NCBI RefSeq assembly: GCF_002001015.1 | Contig: NZ_MUNO01000009.1 | Location: 1-51,869 of the forward strand | Direction: 5' to 3' | Source of the DNA: Polaromonas sp. A23 | GTDB taxonomy: Bacteria; Pseudomonadota; Gammaproteobacteria; Burkholderiales; Burkholderiaceae_C | DNA length: 51,869 bases | Part shown: piece by piece, positions 26,427 through 34,675 of the stretch | How positions within the stretch are numbered: position 1 is the stretch's first letter | Layout: each line of letters starts with the position of its first letter | The notes under the pieces: model-generated | The model's database searches: none | What the model was told of the DNA's origin: nothing | What the model saw: only the letters and a program-made list of their open reading frames with translations | Translations under genes and position numbers: made by a program

Positions 26427-27604
26427 ACCGCGCCTTCCGCTCGCAATTGAGCTATCTGTTCGATGCCGTAGCCAAAGTGGCTCAGGATCGCGTCGGTGTG
26501 TTGACCCAGCGCGGGCACGGCGCCCATGCGTGGGGCACCGTGTTGCCAGGAACCGGGCGGCAACATGGCGGGCACGGCGCCCGCCGGTGTATCGATTTCA
26601 CGCCAGCGTCCGCGGGCTTCGAGTTGCGGATGTTTCCACAGCTCGCTCATGGTGTTGACCTGGGCGTTAGCGATGCCGGCGGCTTCCAGCCGCTCGACGA
26701 CTTGCGCGGCGGTCAGGGTGCTGAAGGTTTCGACGATGAGCGACGAGAGCTCGCCGCGGGCTTCGCTGCGCTGTGCATTACCGGCGAACCGTGGGTCGCT
26801 GGCGAGCGCGGGTTGCAGCAGCACTTTTTCGCAGAACAGCTTCCACTCGCGTTCGTTCTGCAGGCCCATCATCACAGTTTTGCCGTCACCGGCCAGAAAC
26901 GGCCCGTAGGGGTAAATGGTCGCGTGGCTGGCACCCGTGCGCTGGGGCGGTGCCGCGCCTTCGAAGGCGTAGTAAAGCGGGTAGCTCATCCACTCCGACA
27001 GTGACTCGAGCATCGAGATGTCGATGCGCTGCCCTTCGCCGGTCTGCTGGCGGTGCATGAGCGCCCCCAGGATGTTGGTGTACGCATACATGCCGGCGGC
27101 AATGTCGGCGATCGACGGGCCGGCCTTGGACGGTGTGTCGGGTGTGCCGGTCACCGAGACGAAACCGGCCTCGCTCTGGATCAGCAGGTCATAGGCCTTT
27201 TTATCGCGGTAAGGGCCGTTGTCGCCATACCCCGAGATGTCGCACACGATGATGCCGGGCTTGCGCCTGGACAAGGCTTCGTACGACAGGCCGAGCCGCG
27301 CGGCGGCACCCGGCGCTAGGTTTTGCACCACGACATCGGCCTCTTCAATGATCAGGCGCATGAGGATTTTCTGCGCCTCCTCGTGCTTGACGTCCAGTGT
27401 CAGGCTTTCCTTGGAGCGGTTTGTCCAGACGAAATGCGACGCCAGGCCTCGCACGCGGCTGTCGTAGGCCCGCGCGAAATCGCCCACACCGGGCCGCTCG
27501 ACCTTGATGACGCGCGCACCCATGTCGGCCAGTTGCCGGGTGGCGAAGGGCGCCGCGATGGCGTGTTCGAGCGTGACAACGGTGATGCCCTTGAGTGGTT
27601 GCAT
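26423..27604 (-). CDS. Family III CoA-transferase (CaiB/BaiF)
   Basis: A 393-residue CaiB/BaiF CoA-transferase. It opens with LKGITVVTLEHAIAAPFATR and RVIKVERPGVGDFAR. The catalytic aspartate is expected at Asp167 in GPSIADIAAGMYA, followed by the usual LMHRQQTGEGQRIDISML. It would activate a carboxylate with CoA from a donor such as succinyl-CoA. Context (MaoC-type hydratase upstream, CitE-type lyase downstream) points to a dicarboxylate such as mesaconate, itaconate or citramalate. The donor and acceptor are not determined by sequence. Confidence 0.88.
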   Translation of the reverse strand: MQPLKGITVVTLEHAIAAPFATRQLADMGARVIKVERPGVGDFARAYDSRVRGLASHFVWTNRSKESLTLDVKHEEAQKILMRLIIEEADVVVQNLAPGAAARLGLSYEALSRRKPGIIVCDISGYGDNGPYRDKKAYDLLIQSEAGFVSVTGTPDTPSKAGPSIADIAAGMYAYTNILGALMHRQQTGEGQRIDISMLESLSEWMSYPLYYAFEGAAPPQRTGASHATIYPYGPFLAGDGKTVMMGLQNEREWKLFCEKVLLQPALASDPRFAGNAQRSEARGELSSLIVETFSTLTAAQVVERLEAAGIANAQVNTMSELWKHPQLEARGRWREIDTPAGAVPAMLPPGSWQHGAPRMGAVPALGQHTDAILSHFGYGIEQIAQLRAEGAV

Positions 27605-27613
27605 GATATTTCC

Positions 27614-28474
27614 TCAGCCCAGCGTGGCGGTGGCATCCATCGTGAGCCAGCCTTCGTGGTCACGTCCCCACAAACGCACACTCTTGCCGTCGGCTGAAGG
27701 CTGCCCGTGGATAGAGAACGGGTTGACGTCGAACGTGGGCCGGACCGCCTTGAACTCGAATTTGCGCACCGCGGCGTCGGGCATATGCCGGCGCAACAGG
27801 TCCATGAGCAGCGTAGCGATCAGCGGGCCGTGCACGATAAGGCCCGGGTAACCCTCGACCTCGGTGACGTACTTGCGGTCGTAGTGGATGCGGTGCCCAT
27901 TGAACGTGAGGGCCGAGTAGCGGAACAACAGTACATCGTCGGCGACGATGCGGCGTTCCCAGGCGAATGCAGCCGGTGCGGCCTGCGGCGGCGGGGCTAC
28001 GTCGTCGGGCGTCGGTGCTGCACGGTAAACGATGTTGTGGTGCTCGGTCAACGCGACATCCGCAGAGCCGTTGCGCCGCAATTCGTGACGCACTTTCACG
28101 AAAACCAGACTACCGGTACGGCCGGTTTTTTCCTTCACGTCAACGATGGTCGAGGTCCGCGCGAGTGCATCGCCGACGCGCAGCGGTTCGTGGAACTCGA
28201 AGTCGCTGCCGGCCCACATCCGGCGTGGCAGCGCAACGGGTGGCAGAAAGCCACCACGCCGCGCGTGGCCGTCCGGGCCGATCTCCGATTGGGCATGGAT
28301 CGGCAGGAAATACAGCCAGTGCCAGAGGTAGGGCAACGGAGTACCCGGCGCGGGACGCGCGGTGTCCGGGCGATCGAGCGTAGCCGAGAGTGCTGCGTAT
28401 GGCGTGGCGGTTGCAATATCTTCCAGCGTCTCGCTGCGGCCTATCCAGTCCTGCAAATTCATGGCGATGTTCAT
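27614..28474 (-). CDS. MaoC-type hydratase, mesaconyl-C4-/itaconyl-CoA hydratase-like
   Basis: A 286-residue double hot-dog protein. The N-terminal half is the FAS1-like dehydratase domain (LQDWIGRSETLEDIATATP). The C-terminal half resembles MaoC, with FRYSALTFNGHRIHYD providing the hydratase Asp/His-type motif and YPGLIVHGPL following. The layout matches mesaconyl-C4-CoA and itaconyl-CoA hydratases, which make citramalyl-CoA for a CitE-type lyase. The start is uncertain between 28474 and the ATG at 28462. It lies 9 bases before the CoA-transferase start. Confidence 0.8.
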   Translation of the reverse strand: MNIAMNLQDWIGRSETLEDIATATPYAALSATLDRPDTARPAPGTPLPYLWHWLYFLPIHAQSEIGPDGHARRGGFLPPVALPRRMWAGSDFEFHEPLRVGDALARTSTIVDVKEKTGRTGSLVFVKVRHELRRNGSADVALTEHHNIVYRAAPTPDDVAPPPQAAPAAFAWERRIVADDVLLFRYSALTFNGHRIHYDRKYVTEVEGYPGLIVHGPLIATLLMDLLRRHMPDAAVRKFEFKAVRPTFDVNPFSIHGQPSADGKSVRLWGRDHEGWLTMDATATLG

Positions 28475-28485
28475 TCCGTGGAAAA

Positions 28486-29472
28486 TTACTCGACCTTGAT
28501 CTTGGCGGCCGACACAACTGCCTTCCAGCGGATCACTTCTTTTTGCACCAGGGTTTTGAGCTGCTCAGGCGTTCCGGTTTCCACTTCGGCGCCTTGGTCC
28601 TCGATGCGTTTTTGCACACCCTTGTCGGCCAGCACGGCGTTCATCTCGGTATTGAGCCGGGCGACCACGGCCTTTGGCGTCTTCGCGGGCGCGAACATCG
28701 CGTACCACTGCGACATGCTGACATTGGGGATGCCCTGCTCGGCCAGCGTCGCAACATCGGGCAAGACGGGAGAGCGCTTGTCGCCGGCGATGCCGAGCGC
28801 CTTGAGCTTACCGCCCTTGATCTGCGGGTAGGCGGTGAACAGGCTGGGGAACATGTACTGCGTGCTACCGGCGATCGTGTCGAGCACGGCGGGCGCCGAA
28901 CCCTTGTACGGAACGCTGATCACGTCCACGCCAGCCGACAGCTTGAACAACTCGCCCGCGATATGCGGCGCCGTGCCGTTGCCGGCCGTTGCGTAGCTGT
29001 AGGTGCCGGGCTTGGCCTTCAGGTAGTTGACCAGTTCTTTGGCGGTGTTCACGGGAACGGCTTTGTTGGCCACCAACACGGTGGGCGACGCGGCCACCAT
29101 GCCGATGGGCTCGAAATCGGTGACGGGGTCGTACTTCAGTTTCTGTAGCGCCGGGTTGATGCCGTGCGTGGCGATGTAGCCGAACATGATGGTGTAGCCG
29201 TCCGGCGCCGCACGCACAACAAAGTCGCTGGCGATGGCACCGTTGGCGCCGGCCTTGTTCTCGACGATGACCGGCTGACCGAGTTTGGCGCTCAGGCCTT
29301 GGGCAATGATGCGCGCCATGGCGTCGTTGGCGCCGCCTGCGGCGGTCGGCACAACAATGGTGACCGGTTTGGCCGGCCAGGCCTGGGTGAGCGCCTGGCC
29401 GGGCACGGACAGGGACAGGCCGGCGCCGAGCGCCAGGGCGAGAGAAGCGCTAAAGGGATGATTGATTCTCAT
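28486..29472 (-). CDS. Bug/TctC-type periplasmic receptor, first gene of catabolic operon
   Basis: A 328-residue Bug family receptor with a signal peptide (LALALGAGLSLSVPGQA). The mature part begins WPAKPVTIVVPTAAGGANDAMARI, followed by VENKAGANGAIASDFV, both family landmarks. The ATG at 29472 is chosen because GGAG lies about 9 bases before it; the frame is open 9 codons further upstream. It is the first gene of the leftward operon ending at 24185 and probably captures the pathway's carboxylate substrate. It is divergent from a LysR gene across 87 bases. Confidence 0.9.
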   Translation of the reverse strand: MRINHPFSASLALALGAGLSLSVPGQALTQAWPAKPVTIVVPTAAGGANDAMARIIAQGLSAKLGQPVIVENKAGANGAIASDFVVRAAPDGYTIMFGYIATHGINPALQKLKYDPVTDFEPIGMVAASPTVLVANKAVPVNTAKELVNYLKAKPGTYSYATAGNGTAPHIAGELFKLSAGVDVISVPYKGSAPAVLDTIAGSTQYMFPSLFTAYPQIKGGKLKALGIAGDKRSPVLPDVATLAEQGIPNVSMSQWYAMFAPAKTPKAVVARLNTEMNAVLADKGVQKRIEDQGAEVETGTPEQLKTLVQKEVIRWKAVVSAAKIKVE

Positions 29473-29559
29473 GAAAATTGTCTCCTTCGTTTTTGTCACA
29501 GCTGCATCATCGGCGTGGGGACGAGTTCCGTGAAGTGCAATTTTTGCTAGTATTGGTGC

Positions 29560-30462
29560 ATGGCACGCATCAATTTCGATTTACAGCAGCTCGAAGCCTT
29601 CGTGGCGGTGGCTGAGCGCGGGAGCTTTCGCGCGGCAGCAGACCACATTCACCTCTCCCCACCTGCCTTGAGCCGGCGCATCGACAAGCTCGAAACCATC
29701 CTGGGCGCCCGCCTCTTCAACCGCACCACGCGTGACGTCGAACTGACGGCTCTCGGGCAGGTTTTTCTTGATCGCGCACGTGCCGCGCTGGACGACCTCG
29801 AGTCCGCTATGCTCGGAATCACCGACATCGCCGGCAGCCGCACTGGCCGGGTCACGGTGGCCTGTGTGCCTTCCGCAGCAATCCACTTTCTGCCCTCGGT
29901 CGTGAGCTCGTTCGCGGAGCGTTACCCACTGATCCGCGTCCGTGTGATCGACGAAGCCGCCGGTACGGTGATGGCCACTGTGGTGTCGGGCGAGTCGGAT
30001 TTCGGCATCACCTTCATGGGCAACCAGGTACCCGGCGTGGACTTCGAGCCGATTCACTCCGATCCGTTCGTGGTGGCGATGCCGCGTCGCCACGCACTCG
30101 CCGGCCGCAAGACGCTGTCGTGGAAAAACCTGGAAGCCGAGCGCCTGATCGCGGTCGCGCGCACCAGCGGTAACCGGCAATTGCTGGACGACGCGTTGGC
30201 CAAGGCGGGTGTCAATCCTTCTTACCGTCTCGAGGTGAGCCACATTGCAACGCTGCTCGGCATGGTCGACGCGGGCCTCGGGCTAGCTGCCGTACCGCGC
30301 CTGGCCTTGCCGAAACAACATCCGTCGATAGTCGGCGTCGCGCTCACTGCGCCCGCGGTGTCACGTGTACTGGGCCTTGCCACTTTGCGTGGCACGACCC
30401 TGCGCGCGCCGGCGAAGATGTTCCACGACTACCTGCATACAGCTTTGAAGGACAGGCGCTAG
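29560..30462 (+). CDS. LysR family regulator of the catabolic operon
   Basis: A 300-residue LysR protein with HTH at residues 5-62 (VAERGSFRAAADHIHLSPPALS) and an effector domain (GRVTVACVPSAAIHFLPSVV onward). Divergent orientation to the Bug-first operon makes it the likely regulator, probably sensing the transported acid or its CoA ester. It is the last gene before the Tn7-like end and the partial glmS copy. Confidence 0.87.
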   Translation: MARINFDLQQLEAFVAVAERGSFRAAADHIHLSPPALSRRIDKLETILGARLFNRTTRDVELTALGQVFLDRARAALDDLESAMLGITDIAGSRTGRVTVACVPSAAIHFLPSVVSSFAERYPLIRVRVIDEAAGTVMATVVSGESDFGITFMGNQVPGVDFEPIHSDPFVVAMPRRHALAGRKTLSWKNLEAERLIAVARTSGNRQLLDDALAKAGVNPSYRLEVSHIATLLGMVDAGLGLAAVPRLALPKQHPSIVGVALTAPAVSRVLGLATLRGTTLRAPAKMFHDYLHTALKDRR

Positions 30463-30537
30463 CGTGGGAGGTCGGCCCAAGCGGCGCTAGGACCGCAACT
30501 GAGATCGCAGTCGTGCCCTTCCAGGTGGATAGGGCTG

Positions 30538-30587
30538 TGTTTACGACTTTAATAGCCTGTTTACGACTTTAATTGCGCGGAATAACA
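30538..30587 (-). mobile_element. Candidate Tn7-like transposon end (TnsB-site-like repeats)
   Basis: Read on the minus strand from 30587: TGTTATTCCGCGCAATT, then AAAGTCGTAAACAGG, then a second AAAGTCGTAAACA. ATTAAAGTCGTAAACA occurs twice with a 20-base period (30558-30573 and 30538-30553). From memory, the Tn7 left end starts TGTGGGCGGACAAT followed by AAAGTCTTAAACTGA, with TnsB sites of similar length and spacing. The putative terminus lies 21 bases beyond the stop of the partial glmS copy, close to where Tn7 inserts. No tns genes are in the window. Confidence 0.5.
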
Positions 30588-30608
30588 CGCTAACGCGCAC
30601 CGCGACCG

Positions 30609-30647
30609 TCATTCGACAGTCACGCTCTTTGCAAGATTGCGAGGTTT
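30609..30647 (-). pseudogene. Second copy of the glmS 3' end (12 codons and stop)
   Basis: Reads [12 protein letters not shown] then TGA, identical in protein to the end of the intact glmS, but with many synonymous differences upstream of the last few codons. The final 20 bases around the stop (30604-30623) are identical to 30713-30732. Homology stops sharply at the lysine codon. It looks like an attTn7-type segment from another strain's glmS. Confidence 0.75.
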
Positions 30648-30654
30648 GTGTGGT

Positions 30655-30680
30655 CACCTAACTTGCTTCGCAAGTGAGTG
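30655..30680 (-). terminator. Probable glmS terminator hairpin
   Basis: ACTTGC-TTC-GCAAGT at 30661-30675 forms a 6-pair stem, with partly pairing CACCTA and GAGTG flanks, about 40 bases after the glmS stop. There is no clear thymidine run. Confidence 0.45.
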
Positions 30681-30717
30681 CCCACCAAACCGCGACGCGT
30701 GCAAGGCACGCTGACCG

Positions 30718-32565
30718 TCATTCGACAGTCACTGACTTCGCCAGGTTTCGCGGTTTGTCAACATCCGTCCCGCGCGCCACAGCGGTGTGATACGCCAGCA
30801 ACTGCAGCGGAACCACATGCAGCAGCGGGCTCAGCGCGCCGTAATGTTCAGGCATACGGATGACGTGGAGGCCTTCGCCGCTTTCGATTTTTGTGTCGGC
30901 GTCGGCCAGCACATAAAGTACGCCGCCGCGGGCGCGCACTTCCTGCATGTTGCTTTTGAGCTTTTCGAGCAGGGCGTCGTTGGGCGCCACTGTGACGACA
31001 GGCATTTCACTGGTGACAAGGGCCAGGGGGCCGTGCTTGAGTTCGCCGGCGGGGTAGGCTTCGGCGTGGATGTAGCTGATCTCTTTGAGCTTGAGCGCAC
31101 CTTCAAGCGCAATCGGGTAATGCAGGCCGCGACCCAGGAACAACGCGTTCTCCATCTTTGCAAAGTCTTCGGCCCAGCTGATGACTTGCGGCTCCAGCGC
31201 CAGCACGGCTTGCAGGGCTGCGGGCAGGTGGCGCATGGCTTTGAGGTGACCGGCTTCTTCTTCCTCACTGAGTTTGCCCTTGCTTTGGGCCAGCGCGAGT
31301 GTCAGCAAAAACAGACCGGCGAGCTGTGTTGTGAATGCCTTGGTAGATGCCACACCGATCTCGACGCCGGCGCGGGTGATGTAGGCCAGCTTGCACTCAC
31401 GCACCATGGCCGAGGTGGACACGTTGCAGATAGTCAAGGTGTGCTTCATGCCTAGCGACTGGGCGTGTCGCAGCGCGGCAAGCGTGTCGGCGGTTTCACC
31501 GCTTTGGGTGATGGTGACAACCAGTGTTTTGGGGTTGGGCACTGAAGTGCGATAACGGTATTCGCTGGCCACTTCCACCTGGGTCGGGATGCCGGCAATC
31601 GATTCAAGCCAGTACTTGGCCGCGCAGCCACTGTAGTAGCTGGTGCCGCAAGCCAGGATAAGCACGGAATCAATGTCCTTGAATACGCGGTACGCATCGT
31701 CGCCGAACAGTTCCGGAACGATCCCTTCAACACCTTCGAGCGTGTCGGCAATGGCGCGCGGCTGCTCGAAAATTTCCTTTTGCATGTAGTGGCGGTAAGG
31801 GCCTAGTTCGGCCGCGCCGCTGTGGGCATGGACGGTTTTGACAGCGCGCTGCACGGCCTTGTGGTCCCGATCGATGACCCAGTATTTACCAAGCTGGATA
31901 TCCACCAGATCGCCCTCTTCGAGATAAAGGATCTGGTCGGTCACGCCGGCCAGCGCCATCGCGTCGCTGGCGAGGAAGTTTTCACCGCCCTCTTTGCCCA
32001 CTCCGAGAATCAGCGGCGACCCGGCCCGCGCGCCCACCACACGGTGTGGTTCGTCCTTGCAGAATGCGGCAATCGCATAGGCACCGTGCAACTGACGGGT
32101 GGCAGCTTTCAGGGCTTCGAACAGGTCACCGTCATACAGGCTGTCCATGAGGTGCACGATGACTTCGGTGTCGGTCTGGCTGGTAAACACGTAACCCTTG
32201 GCCTGCAGCGCAAGACGTAATTCGTCATGGTTTTCGATGATGCCGTTGTGCACCAGTGCCACCTTGCCTGCCTTGTGAACGGCGTCCCCGGTACCGTGGC
32301 TGAAGTGCGGATGGGCGTTGTGCACTGCCGGCGCACCGTGGGTGGCCCAACGGGTGTGGGCAATGCCGGTGCCGCTTTCCAGTTTGTCAGCGCTCACCTG
32401 TTCCATGAGCTCAGCTACGCGGGAAGTGCTGCGCGCCCTTTTCAGGCCGTCCGCATACACCGCGACGCCACAAGAGTCGTAGCCGCGGTATTCCAGCCGC
32501 TGCAAACCTTGCACAAGGATGGGAACAATATTTCGCGTCGAAACTGACGCAACGATGCCGCACAT
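30718..32565 (-). CDS. glmS: Glutamine--fructose-6-phosphate aminotransferase (isomerizing)
   Basis: Makes glucosamine-6-phosphate from fructose-6-phosphate and glutamine, the entry to UDP-GlcNAc and peptidoglycan. The 615 residues are normal. MCGIVA exposes the N-terminal Cys nucleophile of the glutaminase domain, with [13 protein letters not shown] and HTRWATHG following. Two SIS domains come next ([39 protein letters not shown] region). It ends KSVTVE as in most GlmS proteins. AGGAG lies before the ATG. It is divergent from an Lrp-type gene. The sequence downstream of its stop holds a second glmS end and a Tn7-like terminus. Confidence 0.97.
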   Translation of the reverse strand: MCGIVASVSTRNIVPILVQGLQRLEYRGYDSCGVAVYADGLKRARSTSRVAELMEQVSADKLESGTGIAHTRWATHGAPAVHNAHPHFSHGTGDAVHKAGKVALVHNGIIENHDELRLALQAKGYVFTSQTDTEVIVHLMDSLYDGDLFEALKAATRQLHGAYAIAAFCKDEPHRVVGARAGSPLILGVGKEGGENFLASDAMALAGVTDQILYLEEGDLVDIQLGKYWVIDRDHKAVQRAVKTVHAHSGAAELGPYRHYMQKEIFEQPRAIADTLEGVEGIVPELFGDDAYRVFKDIDSVLILACGTSYYSGCAAKYWLESIAGIPTQVEVASEYRYRTSVPNPKTLVVTITQSGETADTLAALRHAQSLGMKHTLTICNVSTSAMVRECKLAYITRAGVEIGVASTKAFTTQLAGLFLLTLALAQSKGKLSEEEEAGHLKAMRHLPAALQAVLALEPQVISWAEDFAKMENALFLGRGLHYPIALEGALKLKEISYIHAEAYPAGELKHGPLALVTSEMPVVTVAPNDALLEKLKSNMQEVRARGGVLYVLADADTKIESGEGLHVIRMPEHYGALSPLLHVVPLQLLAYHTAVARGTDVDKPRNLAKSVTVE

Positions 32566-32640
32566 GGAAGTCTCCTGAAGAACAATGCGGTGATGCTACG
32601 TACTTGTTATTTTGTTATGTGATTGATTTTTATCTATTAT

Positions 32641-32655
32641 TGAAATTAAATTTCA
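32641..32655. promoter_or_regulatory. TGAAA-N5-TTTCA palindrome in the glmS/Lrp promoter region
   Basis: TGAAATTAAATTTCA lies in the AT-rich 133-base divergent gap. It is embedded in ATTATTGAAA...ATTTCAT...ATGCAT, almost the same as the surroundings of the site at 50941-50955. It is a candidate operator; the regulator could be the adjacent Lrp-type protein or the RpiR protein of the peptide operon. Confidence 0.45.
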
Positions 32656-32698
32656 TCAATAATGCATACTGGAATCTGATTTCATTTATATTCATTTA

Positions 32699-33184
32699 GT
32701 GGAACAATTAACCATTGATGAGATTGATCTCAAGCTGCTGGGGAGCTTGCAAACCGATGCCTCGCTAAGCAATCAGGCGTTGGCCGAGCGCGTGCACATA
32801 TCGCCGCCCACCTGCCTGCGCCGCGTCAAGCGCCTGCGCGATGCCGGGCTGGTGGAGCGTGAAATTGCATTACTCAGCCCCGACAAGCTGGCAGCCCTCA
32901 CCGGGCACGGGCTGACGGCGATTGCCGAAATCACGCTGGACCGCCAAGGCACCGAACAACAGGAGGCGTTTGAGGCACGCGTGGTGCAAGACGAAGCGGT
33001 GCAGCAGTGCTACCGCGTCTCACCGGGGCCGGACTTCGTGATGGTGGTGCATGTGCGCGACATGCCGGGCTACCTGGCACTGGCACAGCGGCTGTTTACC
33101 GGCGACGCCAATGTGCGTAACGTCAAGGCGTTTTTCAGCGTCAAGCGCTCGAAATTTGAGCCGAAACTGCTGTTAGCCCAATAA
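32699..33184 (+). CDS. Lrp/AsnC family transcriptional regulator
   Basis: A 161-residue Lrp/AsnC protein. The HTH is at residues 5-55 (SLSNQALAERVHISPPTCLRRVKRL) and the RAM ligand-binding domain follows (VQQCYRVSPGPDFVMVVHV is the typical GDYDYLL-like strand region). The start is GTG, with no better in-frame start nearby; the ribosome binding site is weak. Members bind amino acids and act globally or on a neighbouring gene. It is divergent from glmS across an AT-rich gap. Confidence 0.88.
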   Translation: MEQLTIDEIDLKLLGSLQTDASLSNQALAERVHISPPTCLRRVKRLRDAGLVEREIALLSPDKLAALTGHGLTAIAEITLDRQGTEQQEAFEARVVQDEAVQQCYRVSPGPDFVMVVHVRDMPGYLALAQRLFTGDANVRNVKAFFSVKRSKFEPKLLLAQ

Positions 33185-33186
33185 AT

Positions 33187-33216
33187 ACGGGCGTTAATAG
33201 CTACTGAATTTATAGC
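33187..33216 (+). repeat. AGCTAT-type dispersed repeat after the Lrp gene
   Basis: ACGGGCGTTAATAGCTACTG followed by AATTTATAGC begins 2 bases after the stop codon, almost the same as the copy at 51475-51504. Confidence 0.65.
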
Positions 33217-33308
33217 ACTCACAAACATCTTCCAACAGACATCAACCTGCTCGAGGCGGCCCGATGCCTGTGCCGGAAAGTTTGCTGGCGGATGCACTGC
33301 AAATACGC

Positions 33309-33341
33309 GGCCGGCACCACCGGTTGAGAGGTGGTCCGGCC
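33309..33341 (-). terminator. Strong hairpin between convergent Lrp and lipoprotein genes
   Basis: GGCCGGCACCACC pairs with GGTGGTCCGGCC around an 8-base loop, with one bulged C. A second hairpin (CCAGCGT...ACGCTGG, 33340-33359) adjoins it. Together they may terminate transcription from both sides. Confidence 0.6.
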
Positions 33342-33360
33342 AGCGTGCCTTGACGCTGGT

Positions 33361-33954
33361 CTATTTGCGCAATGCTGGTGATTCGCCGAGCGCCTTGATC
33401 AGCTTGACCAGGGCATCATTGGACGCGCGCACCGCAGCCAGGGAGAAATTGCTCTTGAACTCCCCAAACGTCGCAGCACCTTCGCCGCTCACACGTATCG
33501 TCTCAACCGGCTTGCCGTTCGCATCAACGATGGCACACACCAGCCTGACGGTGAATTGGGTCGGCGGCCAGGTAAAAGCACCGTCGGAGGACGAGTTGGT
33601 GGTGATTTCGGGCGTAATCAACAAGGAAATGCCGTCGGCCTGCAGCGCCGCTGCGTCCTTGGGGTTCTGCACCTTGCTCACACCGGTGAAAGCCTCGGAC
33701 AGGGCTTTGTAAAACCCGGGCTCAATGTCGCGGTAGGGGAAGTAGCGCACCTTGTCGCCACCGCCACCGGGCGTTGTCACTTCAACCGCGCGTAGCACGT
33801 CGGGCATGTGATAGCCCACTTTTTTATTGATGGGCTTCACTCCGGCGGGTGCGGCAACGACGGCAAGATCAGGATTCATCGTGATGGGGTGCGCACAGCC
33901 GAACAAAAACACGCAGGCCATCAAGGAAAAAACAAGGCTCATTAAACGGTTCAT
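33361..33954 (-). CDS. Putative lipoprotein
   Basis: A 197-residue protein with a lipoprotein signal: MNRLMSLVFSLMACVFLFGC, where the lipobox is LFGC and Cys20 would be lipidated. The mature part has no name I recognise; DISLLITPEI-like strands and DAAALQADGIS suggest a beta-rich envelope protein of the type that interacts with polysaccharide or outer-membrane assembly. GAGGAGG precedes the ATG. It follows another lipoprotein gene by 17 bases and is probably co-transcribed with it. Confidence 0.75.
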   Translation of the reverse strand: MNRLMSLVFSLMACVFLFGCAHPITMNPDLAVVAAPAGVKPINKKVGYHMPDVLRAVEVTTPGGGGDKVRYFPYRDIEPGFYKALSEAFTGVSKVQNPKDAAALQADGISLLITPEITTNSSSDGAFTWPPTQFTVRLVCAIVDANGKPVETIRVSGEGAATFGEFKSNFSLAAVRASNDALVKLIKALGESPALRK

Positions 33955-33971
33955 GATTGATTCCTCCTCGC

Positions 33972-34550
33972 CTAGTTGCGAATGGCTTTGACAAAATCCG
34001 GATCGGTCACCAGCGAGGACACCAGCGCCTGAACCATCAGTGGATAGTTATTTGCGGCAAGGGGAATAGCCACCGCACCTGCAAAGGAGCTTTCCCATTT
34101 GCGTTCTATCCGTTTGATCTTGTCAAACAGCACCTTGCCATTGGCCTTCACCAGAAAACGCGCCTCGATCTGCCCGGTATTGATGCTGATGTTGCCTGCA
34201 TCGATGTTGTTCTTGAGCAGGGTTCCGCTGATTTCAATGGCAGATTGCGGGTTGTACAGCTTTGCCAACTCGAGTTCCTGCCGCAGTGCTGCAGCAATGT
34301 AGTCGCCATAGTTTTTTCCCACAGGGGAAATCATGGTGTTGGCACGCAGGGTCATGGAATTCCCCCCTGGTATGCCCGCCGCCACATCAATGACGCCCGT
34401 CTTGACGGTCGTGGTACCGCCAATTTTCTTGAGCACCTCAACGTTATCGATGGACGGCGCATAGTTGGGCGCCGGCCCGGCACATCCGGCAAGAATGGTC
34501 AACGTGGCGATGCCCGCACACAAGGCTGCACGCCTGATTGTCTGAATCAT
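33972..34550 (-). CDS. Putative lipoprotein, upstream partner
   Basis: A 192-residue lipoprotein: IRRAALCAGIATLTILAGC gives lipobox LAGC. The mature region has NTMISPVGKNYGDYIAAALRQELELAKLY and SAIEISGTLLKNNIDAG, a pattern of small secreted beta-sandwich proteins, but no family is certain. GGAGG lies 9 bases before the ATG at 34550; the frame is open 11 codons further, but that would remove the signal start. It forms a two-gene unit with the lipoprotein at 33361. Confidence 0.75.
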   Translation of the reverse strand: MIQTIRRAALCAGIATLTILAGCAGPAPNYAPSIDNVEVLKKIGGTTTVKTGVIDVAAGIPGGNSMTLRANTMISPVGKNYGDYIAAALRQELELAKLYNPQSAIEISGTLLKNNIDAGNISINTGQIEARFLVKANGKVLFDKIKRIERKWESSFAGAVAIPLAANNYPLMVQALVSSLVTDPDFVKAIRN

Positions 34551-34675
34551 GGAAAGGTTCCTCCGTATTTTTGAAAGCGGCATGGCCCGATGCAGCCAAT
34601 ACCGTTACGAATGCTAACGCTGTATTTCCAATTGAAACAAGCCGGAAAAACACCCATGTCGCCCGAAGGCAACCG

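Noticed and set aside
19730..30540. Tn7 transposition genes (tnsABCDE or tniQ) in the accessory block
   Set aside because: All genes there are accounted for by catabolic and regulatory families. Only an end-like sequence is present, so no complete Tn7-like element is claimed.
30588..32699. glmS ribozyme or amino-sugar riboswitch
   Set aside because: No such structure was recognised upstream of glmS; the short gap holds only an AT-rich promoter with a palindrome.
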